DNA from: Mortierella sp. BCC40632
Taxonomy: Eukaryota > Mortierellomycota > Mortierellomycetes > Mortierellales > Mortierellaceae
NCBI GenBank assembly: GCA_011634665.1
Contig: WAEK01000005.1
Coordinates: 124,001-188,000 of the forward strand
Reading direction: 5' to 3'
Length of the DNA: 64,000 bases
Numbering within the stretch: position 1 is the first letter of the stretch; each line of letters opens with the position of its first letter. Both the position numbers and the translations under genes were made by a program. This document shows, piece by piece, positions 11,304-22,103 of this stretch. The notes beneath the pieces were generated by a model. That model saw only the letters and a program-made list of their open reading frames with translations. It made no database searches and was not told where the DNA came from.

Positions 11304-14003
11304 CTTGAGGGAGCAGCTGCACATCAACAGGTTTCTCCCGCCTCGATGATTCCAGCGACTGCAAGAGGTACTCGGTGACAACGTAGGACAGAGACACATC
11401 CGCGAGAGGCGGGTAGAGGAACAAAAGGCAAGAGAAGAACTGCTGGACGACATTGAGGTCGAGTCATCGTACACCACAGAAGAGGAAGAGGCAGAAGAGC
11501 AGAGAGATGAAAGAGTAGTGAAAGAGAAAGTGAAGAGAAAGTGAAGAGAAAGTGAAGAGGAAAGCAGAAGAGGAAGCGAAGAGGATAGTGAAGAGTCAAG
11601 TGAGCAAGAAGACGAGAAAAGATAGAGAGAAGAGCCAGAAGGCAGCCTTGGAGCCAGACTTTCGATGCAAGATCAGGCTGACACAAAGAGGTTGCAGGAA
11701 ACGTATGCCCAGAGAAAAGAGAGGAAGGAAGAGTGGGTGGCACAACAAATGGTCAACTGAGGAGGGAATGAATGGATCCTAAAAGAAAATTTGGAAGTCG
11801 AGTTTGAAGTAGCTGAGAAAAACTTGGAAATGAGAAAAAGAAAAGAGAGAAGAGGAGAGGAGTAGAGCTGAGGAAAAAAGAAGAAAGAAAGAACAACAAG
11901 AAAGGATGAGAATGGAGCAAAAAAGGAGAATAGAGCGAGTACTGCAGATACACCAACGATGAAGACTGAGTGAGAAATGGGCTTAGGAACCAGTGAGGAG
12001 ACGAAGGAGATCCCTGGAGAAAAGATATGCAGATCTGGCAAGAGTCGTCAATGGAGAAGAAAGGAAGAATGCAGTTAGTAGAGAGGCTGACTACGCTACT
12101 GCGCGACTTGTCACACCCCTTTTGGAACTGGAAGTGGTAGTTCGGAGAAGCAGCGGCTTCGAGGGGCTGCAGCTCGACGCCGAGACAGTGAACAAGATCG
12201 AGCACCGGAGAGAGTAGCTCCAGGGTGTTACAGACTTGATAATATATTCGGATGGATCACTGAGAGACTACGCAAAGAGCAGCATCAAAATGACCTTTGG
12301 GGTAGTGGTCAAGAGGAGGAAGGGACACGAAGAAATGATGACTAGGACAGTAAATGGATTTGCATCGTCAACCAAGGCAGAACTGGTTGGACTGCTGGCT
12401 GTAATCCTCTGTTGCCCACGGGGGAAGTTAGCGCTGATCACGATAGACAACTCGGCAGTTGCTGATGGATTCCAGGAACTAGTGAAGGGGAGGATAGATG
12501 CAACCCGGAGGAGGAAACACAGGGCGACATACACAGAATAGTGGACAGTCGTGAATCAAGCGTTTTGCGATCAGGGGAAGGGAGCAGGAGTCGAATGGGT
12601 TAAAGGACACTTTGGAGACATGAGCAACAAGGCAGCAGATCGTTTGGCGAAAAAAGCACACAACAAAGTCCACTGCATTCGGGTTCTGCCAGAAAGGGTC
12701 CAGGAGGGGTACGGCTGCAGGGCTACCCTTCTTGGACAAATAGCGGAGGACGATGTGCAACAGGTGTTGAAGCTGCAGCCGGCGTCACGAATGCATCAGC
12801 ACTGGGTACGACAGAACAGGACAAAGGGAAACATCCAGGATTGGAGACGTATTGAATGGAGCGCCACACTGGATGTACTCCACGAGAAGAATCCACCGGG
12901 AAGTCTGTATACCAGCGAGAGGGACTACAAGAGGAGGGCGCACAGGATCAAGAAACTCCATGGGATGCTTTCGACTCTGACGGAAATGAGGAGGCGCCAC
13001 CCAGACCTCTATGAGGATGACATGTGCAGGGTCTGTAGAGAAGAGACAGGGACGGTGAGGCACGTTTGGGAATGCAAGGCAACAGTGAAGGAGCAAGGAG
13101 AGCACTGGAAAGGGGAGGTAGAGAAGGTAGATGAGTATGAACATATGCAGTTCAGGAAGGAGTCGAAGGCATGGGTAGAGCAAGGAAGGAGGAAAGCAGG
13201 AAGATCGGACTGTTCGAAGAAGCCGGGCTTCAGGGAGAGGAATGAAGAAGACTTGTGGGACTCACTTGAGGGTATCTTTGAAGGTGTCAAAGACATCCGT
13301 CTGGGGGAGCGCGAGAGAAGATAGGAAGAGAATGAGGTGATCAGGCCACACACGATCAGGGAAGCTTACCAGGGCTTGGTATCAGACGTGGTGGTCCAAA
13401 GGTGGAAGCAAATGCACAGGACGTCAACTCGGACAGCAAAGTATATGGCAACACGGTTCTTTGAGGCCATCGAGGAGTATGGTAGAAAGCAGATCTGGGG
13501 TCAAAGGTGTGAGACCACAGTAGAATGGGAAAAGTCCATAGGAATCACCGCGGTGAGCAAACGCGTTGAAAGACGCAGCAATGACGGAGGACACCAGCAT
13601 AGCCACGGTGATTTCTCGGATTTGAACAATTCATTTCGGTTGAAGCCAGACCTCAGAGAGGCATATGGGGAAGTAGACGAGACGGTGTTGGCGTATGTCT
13701 TAGGAAAGAAAAAGTTGGACGCAATGGAGAGGTTAGAGAGCTGGAAAAAAGTGTTAACGATGGACTTTGGCTCATAGACGACAAATGAGCGCAACGGGGC
13801 CACGTAGGGAGCTGGCATTACAACCACTCATGCGTACGCGGGTGATGGCTGTTGGGTGTCTGGGGGCTGTTTAGGTGGTTTTCATTTGCGGGTGTAGTCC
13901 CGTTTTGGTATCAAGCGGCAACAGGGCGGCCGGAGCCGCCTTGGTCTTCTATAAACTCTAGCTCACGTGGGGTTTTTGTTAAAAAAAAAAAAAAAAAAAA
14001 AAA
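11304..14003 (+). mobile_element. LINE copy 2 with RNase H domain, 5'-truncated
   Basis: The longest of three related copies, about 2.7 kb, starting directly after the copy 1 tail and ending in an A run at 13981-14003. From about 11.96 kb one frame runs to the stop near 13777. It encodes a Glu/Arg-rich segment, an RNase H domain (12.23-12.66 kb), a CX2CX8HX3C zinc knuckle near 13024-13076 and a C-terminal tail. RNase H acidic residues are visible in YSDGS, TKAELVG, TIDNS and AADRLAK. No reverse transcriptase or endonuclease domain is present, so the 5' half is missing. The frame is interrupted by stops at 11984, 12215, 12539 and 13322, so it is not active. Confidence 0.85.
11960..13777 (+). 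pseudogene. LINE ORF remnant: RNase H plus zinc knuckle
   Basis: Coding remnant inside LINE copy 2. The frame is maintained for about 1.8 kb without a frameshift but is broken by several in-frame TAG codons (about 11984, 12215, 12539, 13322). The stop at 12539 falls inside the RNase H domain, between the third and fourth catalytic acidic residues. In non-LTR retrotransposons RNase H removes RNA from the RNA-cDNA hybrid. It is presumed untranslated beyond the stops. Confidence 0.8.
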
Positions 14004-14084
14004 GGCAATATCAGCTCTTATCAGTTTAGTTTTTGCTTTCATGGTTGTTTCCAGCAGAAACAGACAAGAGATAAAAAAAATTGA

Positions 14085-14811
14085 ACCGTAGGAGGAGAGC
14101 ACACCGAATCAGGTCCCCGGGATGCTACCAATATCCCAATGATGGTGAAACGTAAGTCTGTGGAGAAGAGACAGAGACGATGAGGTACGTTTGAGAATGC
14201 AAAGCAACGGTGGAAAAGATAAAGCAGTATGGACACAGGCAGGAGGAGGGAGTTGAAAACAAGGTTGGAGCAAGGAAGAAGGACAAGGAGGATGACTTGT
14301 TCGAAATGGTGAATACTTATGGGAGTCACTGGGGGATATTTTTGAGAATGTCAAGGATATCCACCCAGAGGCTGGATGTAGTGGTCCAATAGTGGAAACA
14401 GATGCATGGTGATTTCTCCGACTGAACAACGCACTTCGGCTGAAGCAAGGCCTAAAAGAGGCGAGTAGAGGAGCAGACAAGGTAAGGTTGGCGTGTATCC
14501 AAGGCAAGACGAAGTTGAATGTGGTGGAAAGGGTTAGGGAGTTGAAAAAGGATATTAGCAATGGACTCAGACTCATATATGACAAATGAGCGCAGTGGGG
14601 CTACGTAAGAAACTGGCAACTCGACCACTCGTGGATACGTGGGCAATGGCAGTTGGATAACTAAAGGCTGTCATGATAGTTTCCATTCACGGAACGGGTG
14701 TAATCTCGTTTTAGCATCAAGTGGTAACAAGACGGCTCTGGCCATCCTGGTTTTCTGTAAACTCTACATGCCCATATGAGGTATTTGTTTTACAAAAAAA
14801 AAAAAAAAAAA
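14085..14811 (+). mobile_element. LINE copy 3, diverged and deleted
   Basis: The third copy in the same orientation. It aligns with copy 2 from the zinc-knuckle region (14150-14210 matches about 13024-13090), has internal deletions, then the conserved tail block and 3' UTR, and ends in an A run of about 18 bases near 14793-14811. It is more diverged than copies 1 and 2, suggesting an older insertion. About 80 bp of unrelated sequence separates it from the copy 2 tail. Confidence 0.8.
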
Positions 14812-16004
14812 AGCAAAGGCCACATTGGGGCTCATGATTCCACGTCTAAGACTCTTTGACGAGGGTAATCTCTTTGAGCTATACATATGTCTTGGTTGTT
14901 GCCAATTCATGTTCACGTAAGCTTTTGTGCAGGGTTCCAGGATAAAAAAAAAGGGAAAAGGATGAAAAATGCTCGACTTGCAGCTCGGTTGACCATATTG
15001 TCCTTCCTCTCTTCTTTCTCCCTATCTGTTCTGCTCGGTCTTTGGAAGGAGGGGTATGAGTGAGGGCGAGGGCATGTAAGCTTACGCACACATGGTGAGA
15101 GGCGATATTTTTGGTTCAAAGCACAAACCCGAGCGCATTTTTCACAATTAACGAGATGTTGTGTAGGCTGGGCTCAATCTCCAACATTGTTGCCACTGCT
15201 TTGGCATGAGGGAACAAGTTGGCCTGTGGATAAAGATGAGAAAAAGGTGAGATTAGAGGAGAAGTGTCCAATGGAAACCACGACGTGGGACAACAAGGTA
15301 GCACAGAGGGCTGATTTGTCCACAAGGACACGTCCTCTTTTTTGTTCAGCTCTGAATGAGCTTTCAAAGCTCTCTTTGTCCAGTGGGAGTGAACGAAAAG
15401 AGCAAAATGAAAAGGGGAGCTTAGCATTCAAACTGTTAACCATCACCACCACCCCACTTTTGTTTGTTTGATTTGCAAAAAAGAGCACAAACCTCTTCGC
15501 TTCTTTTGTCTCTTCTCCCAGACCAAGAGGAGAATAGTTTTTACAGCCGTTTGTTTTCCGAATTGGCGGAAGGTCCGACCCCTCCTCCCTTTTCCCCAGG
15601 AATTGTACTCAGTGGCAACGAGGGTTAACGAAAAGGAGAGAATAGGAGAGGAAGAGAGTAACGGACAAATGTCCTCTCTCCATCAATTTCCTCCGCTCCC
15701 TTGCCCAGTGTAGAGATTGGACCCAAACCTGTCCAATGCAATGTCCGCACAGACGGACCTGTCGGCTCCAATGGCGCCAATCATTTTTCTACTTTCAGAA
15801 ATCTCTCCATGCAGCTGCACCAAATCCCATTTCAGGAACCGCATCTCTGGACCAGAGGACCATGAATGGATATATAAATCACAACACACTGTTGCGACTT
15901 CTCCTTTTTTTATTTTTTATTTTTATTCTCAGAGATTAGAGACAAATGGGAAGCGAGGAACTGAGGCAGCCAGGCGACAGATCCAGAACAGAAAGCGAGG
16001 GAGA
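14812..16004. other. intergenic, no gene seen
   Basis: Between the LINE array and the first LPMO-like gene. Open frames of up to about 125 codons occur on both strands but none shows a recognisable domain or plausible splice continuation. Confidence 0.5.
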
Positions 16005-16700
16005 TTACTTGCCGCCGATCTGAATATCAGCGCACGAGGTGTACCACTCGTTCTTGTTCAACATCCAGCGCCACTGGAGCAAGTAGATGCCTGAAGCACG
16101 AGTAGGGACCTTGAAGCATCCACCGCAAGCACGGGTATCCTCATCCTTGCCAGGCATGCAGTTCTTGAAAGGAAGGAGAGCAACAGTGTTCTTGAGAAGT
16201 TCGGCCTGGCTGATATCAGCGCCGTTGCGGACCTTGGACAAGTTGATCTGGACATTGTTGTTGGGCTCGTTCTTCTTGGCATGGTTCTTGGCGGGCCAGC
16301 GGACGCAAAGGGTATCACCGACCTTGGCAACAGTCATCTTACCATAGTTGCCACCATAGGCCTTGGAAGGAGGGTCAGCACGGGACTCGTCCGAGCCAAC
16401 CTCATCACCGGTCTTTGGCTTGCCGTTGGAGCAAGGGCGAGTGCCGGTGGGGTTCTTCCTGAACTGCTGGAAGTGACGGCTGGGGTCGGCGTCATCAAGA
16501 GAGGCGAACTTCTTGCGGAGGGGGTAACGGCGAGCATAACCGTTGCACGTACCGCCCTTGTCGGACCAGTCGCGCTTCTTGGAGTCCTTGAACTTCCAGT
16601 CAATGCAGTCAGCCCAAGAGTGAGCCTCAGCCTCAGGGGTGTAGGAGAGAATGACGGCCAAAGTGGCGACAAGGAGGAAGGCAAAGGAGGTCTTGAACAT
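16005..16700 (-). CDS. secreted LPMO-like protein, paralog 1
   Basis: Intronless 231-aa protein. The signal peptide (residues 1-26) ends in AEA, so cleavage would expose His27 as the mature N-terminus, the hallmark of copper His-brace monooxygenases. His140 in RWPAKNHA is a candidate second brace His and Tyr220 in EWYTSCADI a candidate axial residue. Eight Cys are shared with the paralog at 18706-19518. The C-terminal block YLLQWRW...YTSCADI resembles the end of AA10/chitin-binding-4-like LPMO folds. A role in oxidative polysaccharide cleavage outside the cell is inference; copper sensing or binding is an alternative. No carbohydrate-binding module or GPI signal is seen. Confidence 0.72.
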   Translation of the reverse strand: MFKTSFAFLLVATLAVILSYTPEAEAHSWADCIDWKFKDSKKRDWSDKGGTCNGYARRYPLRKKFASLDDADPSRHFQQFRKNPTGTRPCSNGKPKTGDEVGSDESRADPPSKAYGGNYGKMTVAKVGDTLCVRWPAKNHAKKNEPNNNVQINLSKVRNGADISQAELLKNTVALLPFKNCMPGKDEDTRACGGCFKVPTRASGIYLLQWRWMLNKNEWYTSCADIQIGGK

Positions 16701-17353
16701 GTTGATGCCTTTTTTTTATAGGGATAGAGTCGAGAGTGGAGGGGGAGGTCACAAGAGTGAGTTAGGTGGGGCTAGGATGGTTGGGGTGATAGAGTAGAGG
16801 AGACGAAGGAGCTGAGGGACGCTAGGAGGTGTAGCGGGAAGGGTGTGGGCAGGGGACCTGGAAGGGGGAATGACAAGGAGAAAAAACGGTGGAGGTAATG
16901 CCTTGGTATTTATTGCATCGACCGTTTGCCATACGAGGTCCCAGGGGGAAGAAGGGGCGCGAACAGGACAGGCCGTATCGGGCCGGAGTAGCGGGCGAAC
17001 AACCAGTTGGCCAGAGTAGGGTGCTTGGGGGCGACACTGAGTCTTGAGCATCTTCGTACAGGAGGCAATTTGGCCCTTTCGAAAGAGAAAATGAAGGTGG
17101 CTCGTCTCGAATTGAATCGAGTCCCGACCCAATACGGCGCGACTATTCTAGGCCGCGACAGGCCAAAGACAGCCCATACCAAATGAGAGAATTCAGGGCC
17201 ACCTGAACAGGAGCGAGTTGACATTCCAAGCTTCCAGTTGTTATGGGACGAGCGCTCTTCCTTGTTTGTCTTCATTATTGACGCCGTGCGCCCATGCTCT
17301 CGCAAGAACTCTTTTTTAGCTTTATTTTTAACAAAGTCGAGCGGTAGTGCCTA

Positions 17354-17391
<38 letters not shown>

Positions 17392-18705
17392 CGCTGTACC
17401 CTCCCTTCACCTCAACAGTGCTTCAATCAAACTCTATGCTGTCTTCCTCCCGACACAAGAAAAGTCAAGAGTGCGCATGCAACGACGCCCATTGCTTTGT
17501 GGAGACGACTCGATCGTGATACCTCAGCTCGATATTTTTCTTTGCGGGCTCGCCTCCTTCTCTTGCCGAAGAGTCTCCACAACCTTTTGGGTAAGGGTAG
17601 CATGTAGTTCAGTCCTTCAAGGATTTGATATCGCCAGATGTACATACTTGCCACCACTGTTTTTACTATTTTTCGCACGAAGGCAGTCTCTTTTTGGGCA
17701 GAATGGACACGGACGGCGCTCTTTCCATCTCCTTGAGTGTCCAGGCGAGATGGTGAGGATATATTTAGAGAAGGTCGGCAAGCAAGAAAGTATCCTATTC
17801 GTTTCTCAGCTCATACATTTTGAGCACGAAGGTAATGCTCAGCTAACGGAAATGAGGGGGAGGGGAAGGTGCGAAGGAGGAAAGAAGGATAGAAGGAAGG
17901 AAAGAAGGTGAGGGTTAAGAGATACCTTGCCACCGCCAAGGTATGTAATATTCCCGAATGCCTTTGGAGCATGATGACAATGCCTCTTCCTCCGCTCACG
18001 TTTTGGCTAATGAAAGCAATTGAGGGCTGAGGTAACGCCGCAGTTGCTCATCTACCACATCGGATGGAAGAATTCCTTCGGCCAGAGAGTGAAAGGAGAA
18101 AAGACGAATCGGTTGCGTGTACTGTCAATTGGTATAGTGGAGGGGGGGGAGGGGATCCGACCCATATTCTGCTCCCAGTCCTTTGAGAAACACATTCTGG
18201 GTGCCCATGACCAGACTGCGACTGAGGACTCATAGCTGTCCAGTCAACTCACTCTTGTTTGTAATCCTGGCAGATCGTTGGTGCTTGATGGTGGGCCAAG
18301 ATGAAACAAGAGGATAAGGCATCGCCTCGGACTCGGACCGACAGTTTATATATATACTTTTTTCAAGGTCCCGCCGAAAAAAAAAGGCACTCGGTACACC
18401 CGGGACGTGTGATATCAATTGACAAAACGATAGCCATTTGTGGGTTTGTATAAGAAAAGAGGACAGGGGTGCACAGCCGACATCTCGAAATTTCGCCTCG
18501 GAGGAAGATGGAGCGGGGTTAAAGATATGAATACTATTACAACATGTGAACTCTGCTTTAATGCTTTTAGATCTTTGGGACATGGAATTATATCGAGTAT
18601 TTCCTCTGCGAAAGGCATTCTGACAATCGCTAGTGGAAGGGGCACGACCGAAGTACAGCCGAGATTGGGCTAGAAGCCACAGCTCATGCTGCAAAAGAGA
18701 GTCTT
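16701..18705. other. intergenic between LPMO-like paralogs
   Basis: Contains the 5' flank of paralog 1, a ~30-base T run near 17362-17391, and unassigned sequence. A 146-codon plus-strand frame at 17471-17911 has no domain character or plausible splice partners. No gene is supported. Confidence 0.5.
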
Positions 18706-19518
18706 CTACTTGATTTGGATATCCTATTGTCAAGAGCAAGAATGGTCAAGCATGATTAGTTACTGAGGCCAGAATTTTTTCAAAAAGGTCTACCAGTGGA
18801 AATAAAAAGAGTAGAGGTAGGGATATCTTACAGCGCAGCTAGTGTACCATTCACCCTTATTCAGTTCCCATCGCCACTGTAGCAGATAGGTTCCGGGGCT
18901 TCTCTTGGGGACCACAAAGCAGCCACCACAAGGTTGACTGTCTGAAGATGAGCCCTTTCCACAGTTCTTGTATTTTAGCTTAGCGATTTCGTTTTTCAGC
19001 AACTCCTCTTGGCTGGGATCGCTAGTGTTGGGCTTTGCAGAAAGATTGATATGGACATCGGTATCTTTCTGTGAGGATTCAGCATGGGTCTTGGCGGGCC
19101 AGCGAACACAGAGTCGCTCTCCAACAGAGGTTATGGTCATAGGCCCGTACCCACGTTTACTATCATAGGCTTCAGAGACTGGGTTGCCTCGCGTCTCATC
19201 CGCACCAGCTTCTTCTCCGTGCCTTTTATCCGAGCAAGGCAGGGCAGTATCGGGATCTTTTTTATCTTGCTGGTAATGGCGTGACGGATCGTCATGGTCA
19301 AGTTTGGCAAAGCCCTTCTCACTCTTCCATGGGAAACGGCGAGCATATCCATAGCACTTGCCGCCTTTATCGGACCAGTCTTCCTTACTAGGGCTATTGA
19401 ATTTCCAGTTGATACAAGCAGCCCAAGAGTGAGCCTCTGCAATTGGTGGGCTGACTGAGGAAAAGAGGGTCAAGACTGTAACAAGGACAGTCGTAAATGT
19501 GGCTGTGCGGAAGAGCAT
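18706..19518 (-). CDS. secreted LPMO-like protein, paralog 2
   Basis: Predicted 234 aa in two exons, 19518-18832 and 18723-18706. The second exon is 18 nt (DIQIK plus stop) and completes the conserved CADIQI end seen in paralog 1. The signal peptide ends in AEA before His30, again giving His as the first mature residue. The second His is in RWPAKTHA and all eight Cys match paralog 1. The unspliced frame would instead end in an unrelated YPYLYSFYFHW tail, so the intron is strongly implied. Both genes point the same way about 2 kb apart, consistent with a tandem duplication. A TTTAAATA element lies about 305 bp upstream of the ATG. Confidence 0.72.
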
Positions 19519-22103
19519 GATTCGGATGAGAAGGGAGGGGGCTTTGTTTTAGAGTTGGACGTGGATTGGAAAGGAGGATCCACAACGTGTACACTGGGGG
19601 TGTGTTGGTCAAAGCACAGCTTTGGTAGTGAGCTTGTTTTTCTTTTTGCTGTGCCTCCAGGGCGGGACGTGATTGCTTTTTTGATGAATGGACTGTGCGT
19701 TACGACGTGTCGTTGAAGTATGGTGTTGATCTGCTTAGTGTTGTGTGGAGGGTGTAGAGAAGAAGAGCAAGTAAGGAAAAAATAAGAAAAGGGAGAGAAA
19801 GGGCGAGAGTGGAACTGGGTATTTAAATGTAAGAGTGCCTGGAGCATGGGTCAAGGGAGATGGAGAGTAGGAGAATGGCTTGTGCTTCAGGTCGTTATAT
19901 ACTGCCAAGAAAGAAAGAAGGGATAATCAAGGTGCTCAACGTTCAGCTCCTCCACCTCATGGGCGTTCCAAAAAAAAAAAAAAAAATGGGGATTATTGGG
20001 GAGGGGTGTGTGTGTGTGTGTGTGTGTGTGTATGCATTGAATGAAATCAAGGAGTGAGATAGCATTGAGGAGAAGATCTGAGTAGAGGAGCAAAAGGGAA
20101 CCCGAGACAAGGGAGGCAATAACAAGAATCGAGAAAGAGAGAAAGAGAGAAAGAGAGAAAGAGAGAAAGAGAGAGAGTCAGGGCGAAAGTGATAGAGAGT
20201 ACAATTCGGGGGATGCCCCATCATCTCCCTCCGTGGAGCCTCTATTAGCACACTCCTCATTCTACCGCTTTTACTGGACCTGCCTCTCCTCGCAGGGCTG
20301 CTCGACTCGGCCCCGCTCGTTTTCACCTAACCATGAAACTACCTTGTCATTTCGTCCCCAGTCTCTTGCTCTTTTCTCATAAAAAGAGAGACTGAAAACG
20401 TGGGAACGGACACAACTGGAACTTGGCATCAGCGTGGACACCAAACGACCGAAAGCAGACATTTCATCCGACATGCCTGGAGATCCCTTTCAGAGCAAAT
20501 TCCTGTCTCGAGATTGCAGCTGATGAAGCCAATCTTTCTTGGCATTCCGCTCCTTCCTTCTTTCCATTACTGGCATATTTGTTCTGGGAATCCACCCATT
20601 CCATTCATCAACGATGGTCAGCATCCATTCACATCTCGGAATACACATCAGAAAGAAAAAAAAGAAAGAAAGAAAAAAAAGGATTCACGCTTGGGATCAC
20701 AGGACGATACGCGAAATGGAGAAACGGAGGCTCAAATATTTTTACTTTTTTTAGCGGGACTCAGTTCATCGTTACATTCGATGCGACATCTCGATCAAGG
20801 AGACAGACGGACGGAGGAGAGAGAGATAGAGAGTTTTTTTTTTTTTTCGAGTATGTAGAGAGCGCGGGTGAATTACTACTCTGCATCCTGACAGGAGTTT
20901 CTTCTCACTCTTTTTCTTTCTTTTCTCTTTTTCTTATGGTACTTCTAGAGTTAGACTCCTTAGTTCGACATTCCTATTTGCATCTCGTAGGTTCAGACGC
21001 TAAAAGGATGGAAACCTGACACCAGTGAAAAGAGAGCACCGAAAGGCATAGTAACAGTTTCGTCTTATTGACCTTTCATCGGCCGCAAGGTGTGCCCCAA
21101 GCTTATCCATAGATGACTTCGGCTCATTCGTAGGAGCACTCTTGGACATGAACCAGATTGGGCCGCTGGGCTCCTTGGGACAGGATCGGGTACAAATGCA
21201 CAGTACAACGCATTGGCGCTTTCTCCGAGTGGGCATTTCGGACATTTGACATACAGGGCAATTGGCCTTTGCATATGCAAGTATAAGAGTGTTGGTGTGT
21301 GGTGAAGTGGTAGGGATGGAGACAGTGGATGCGATAGCTGCGTGTATGCGCTTATGCATATCTGTGAGCGCGTGAATGTGTGGTCTAATGGGTGGTGAGA
21401 TGGTGGGCGAGTGGGTAGGGGGTGGACGAGTTTGCATGTTCATGACCTCGCTGAAGTCGCTAGTTTCAAGCATCGGCCGGTGTCTATGGGCCAATACCTT
21501 GCTCCATGGCGCTGCCTGTCTCTCTAAGTGGAGAGAAACAGAGAAAAAATAGCCAGAGCGAGGGGCAAGGAGAGGGGAGAAAGGAAGAGAGAGAGAGAGG
21601 GGGGGAAAAAAAAGGAAAGAGGGGGTAGAGGGAGAGACCAAAGGTCCAGTTTCGTATTTTCATCCGTCTTTCTTGGCCCACGGCTACTATCACTGCCAGG
21701 CCAGGGATAAAGGATCCCAGTCATAGATCCGAACTCTCGGACGAGCCGACACGAAAGAATGTCCCTTGGCATCATCAACACAAAGGGGCCGTCTATCTCT
21801 TTCTACTTCTTCAGCTGAGCTAAACAGCCAAAAAAAGAAAAAAGAAGTCTAGTCCCTTAGTCGTGTGAGATGTTCAGGAGAATATGTTGACCAAACGACA
21901 GAATCCGAGGTCATAATATGAACAGTCTACTCGGATGACCTCGCCTCTCTCCTCACTTTGTCACTCTACCCACTTGTCCCCTCTTCCCCTCAGCTATGAC
22001 CCAGGTCCAAGATAACACAGTTCTTGGAGATAAAATATACAGGGTGTGCTTTGTTGATATGTTTGCTCTACAATAATCTACTTCTCTTCTTCACAACCCC
22101 TCT
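19519..22103. other. intergenic with microsatellites
   Basis: Holds the paralog 2 promoter, a (GT)n tract at 20006-20031, a GAGAAA repeat at about 20129-20174 and a purine-rich stretch near 21560-21640. Frames at 20423-21019 (+) and 21000-21641 (-) are low in protein character. The permease 3' flank starts near 22.0 kb. Confidence 0.5.
20006..20031. repeat. (GT)n microsatellite
   Basis: Thirteen GT units, directly preceded by an A run and a G-rich segment. Non-coding. Confidence 0.95.

Noticed and set aside
17471..17911. 146-aa plus-strand frame between the LPMO-like genes
   Set aside because: No recognisable motif; ends in an Arg/Lys/Glu tail from a GAAGG-type repeat; no supporting splice sites.
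20423..21019. 198-aa plus-strand frame in intergenic DNA
   Set aside because: Includes Lys and Phe runs from A and T homopolymers, has no domain or splice partners, and its composition matches flanking DNA.
21000..21641. 213-aa minus-strand frame with several Cys
   Set aside because: Cys spacing shows no known zinc or metallothionein pattern; the start lies in purine-rich DNA and no signal peptide is convincing.
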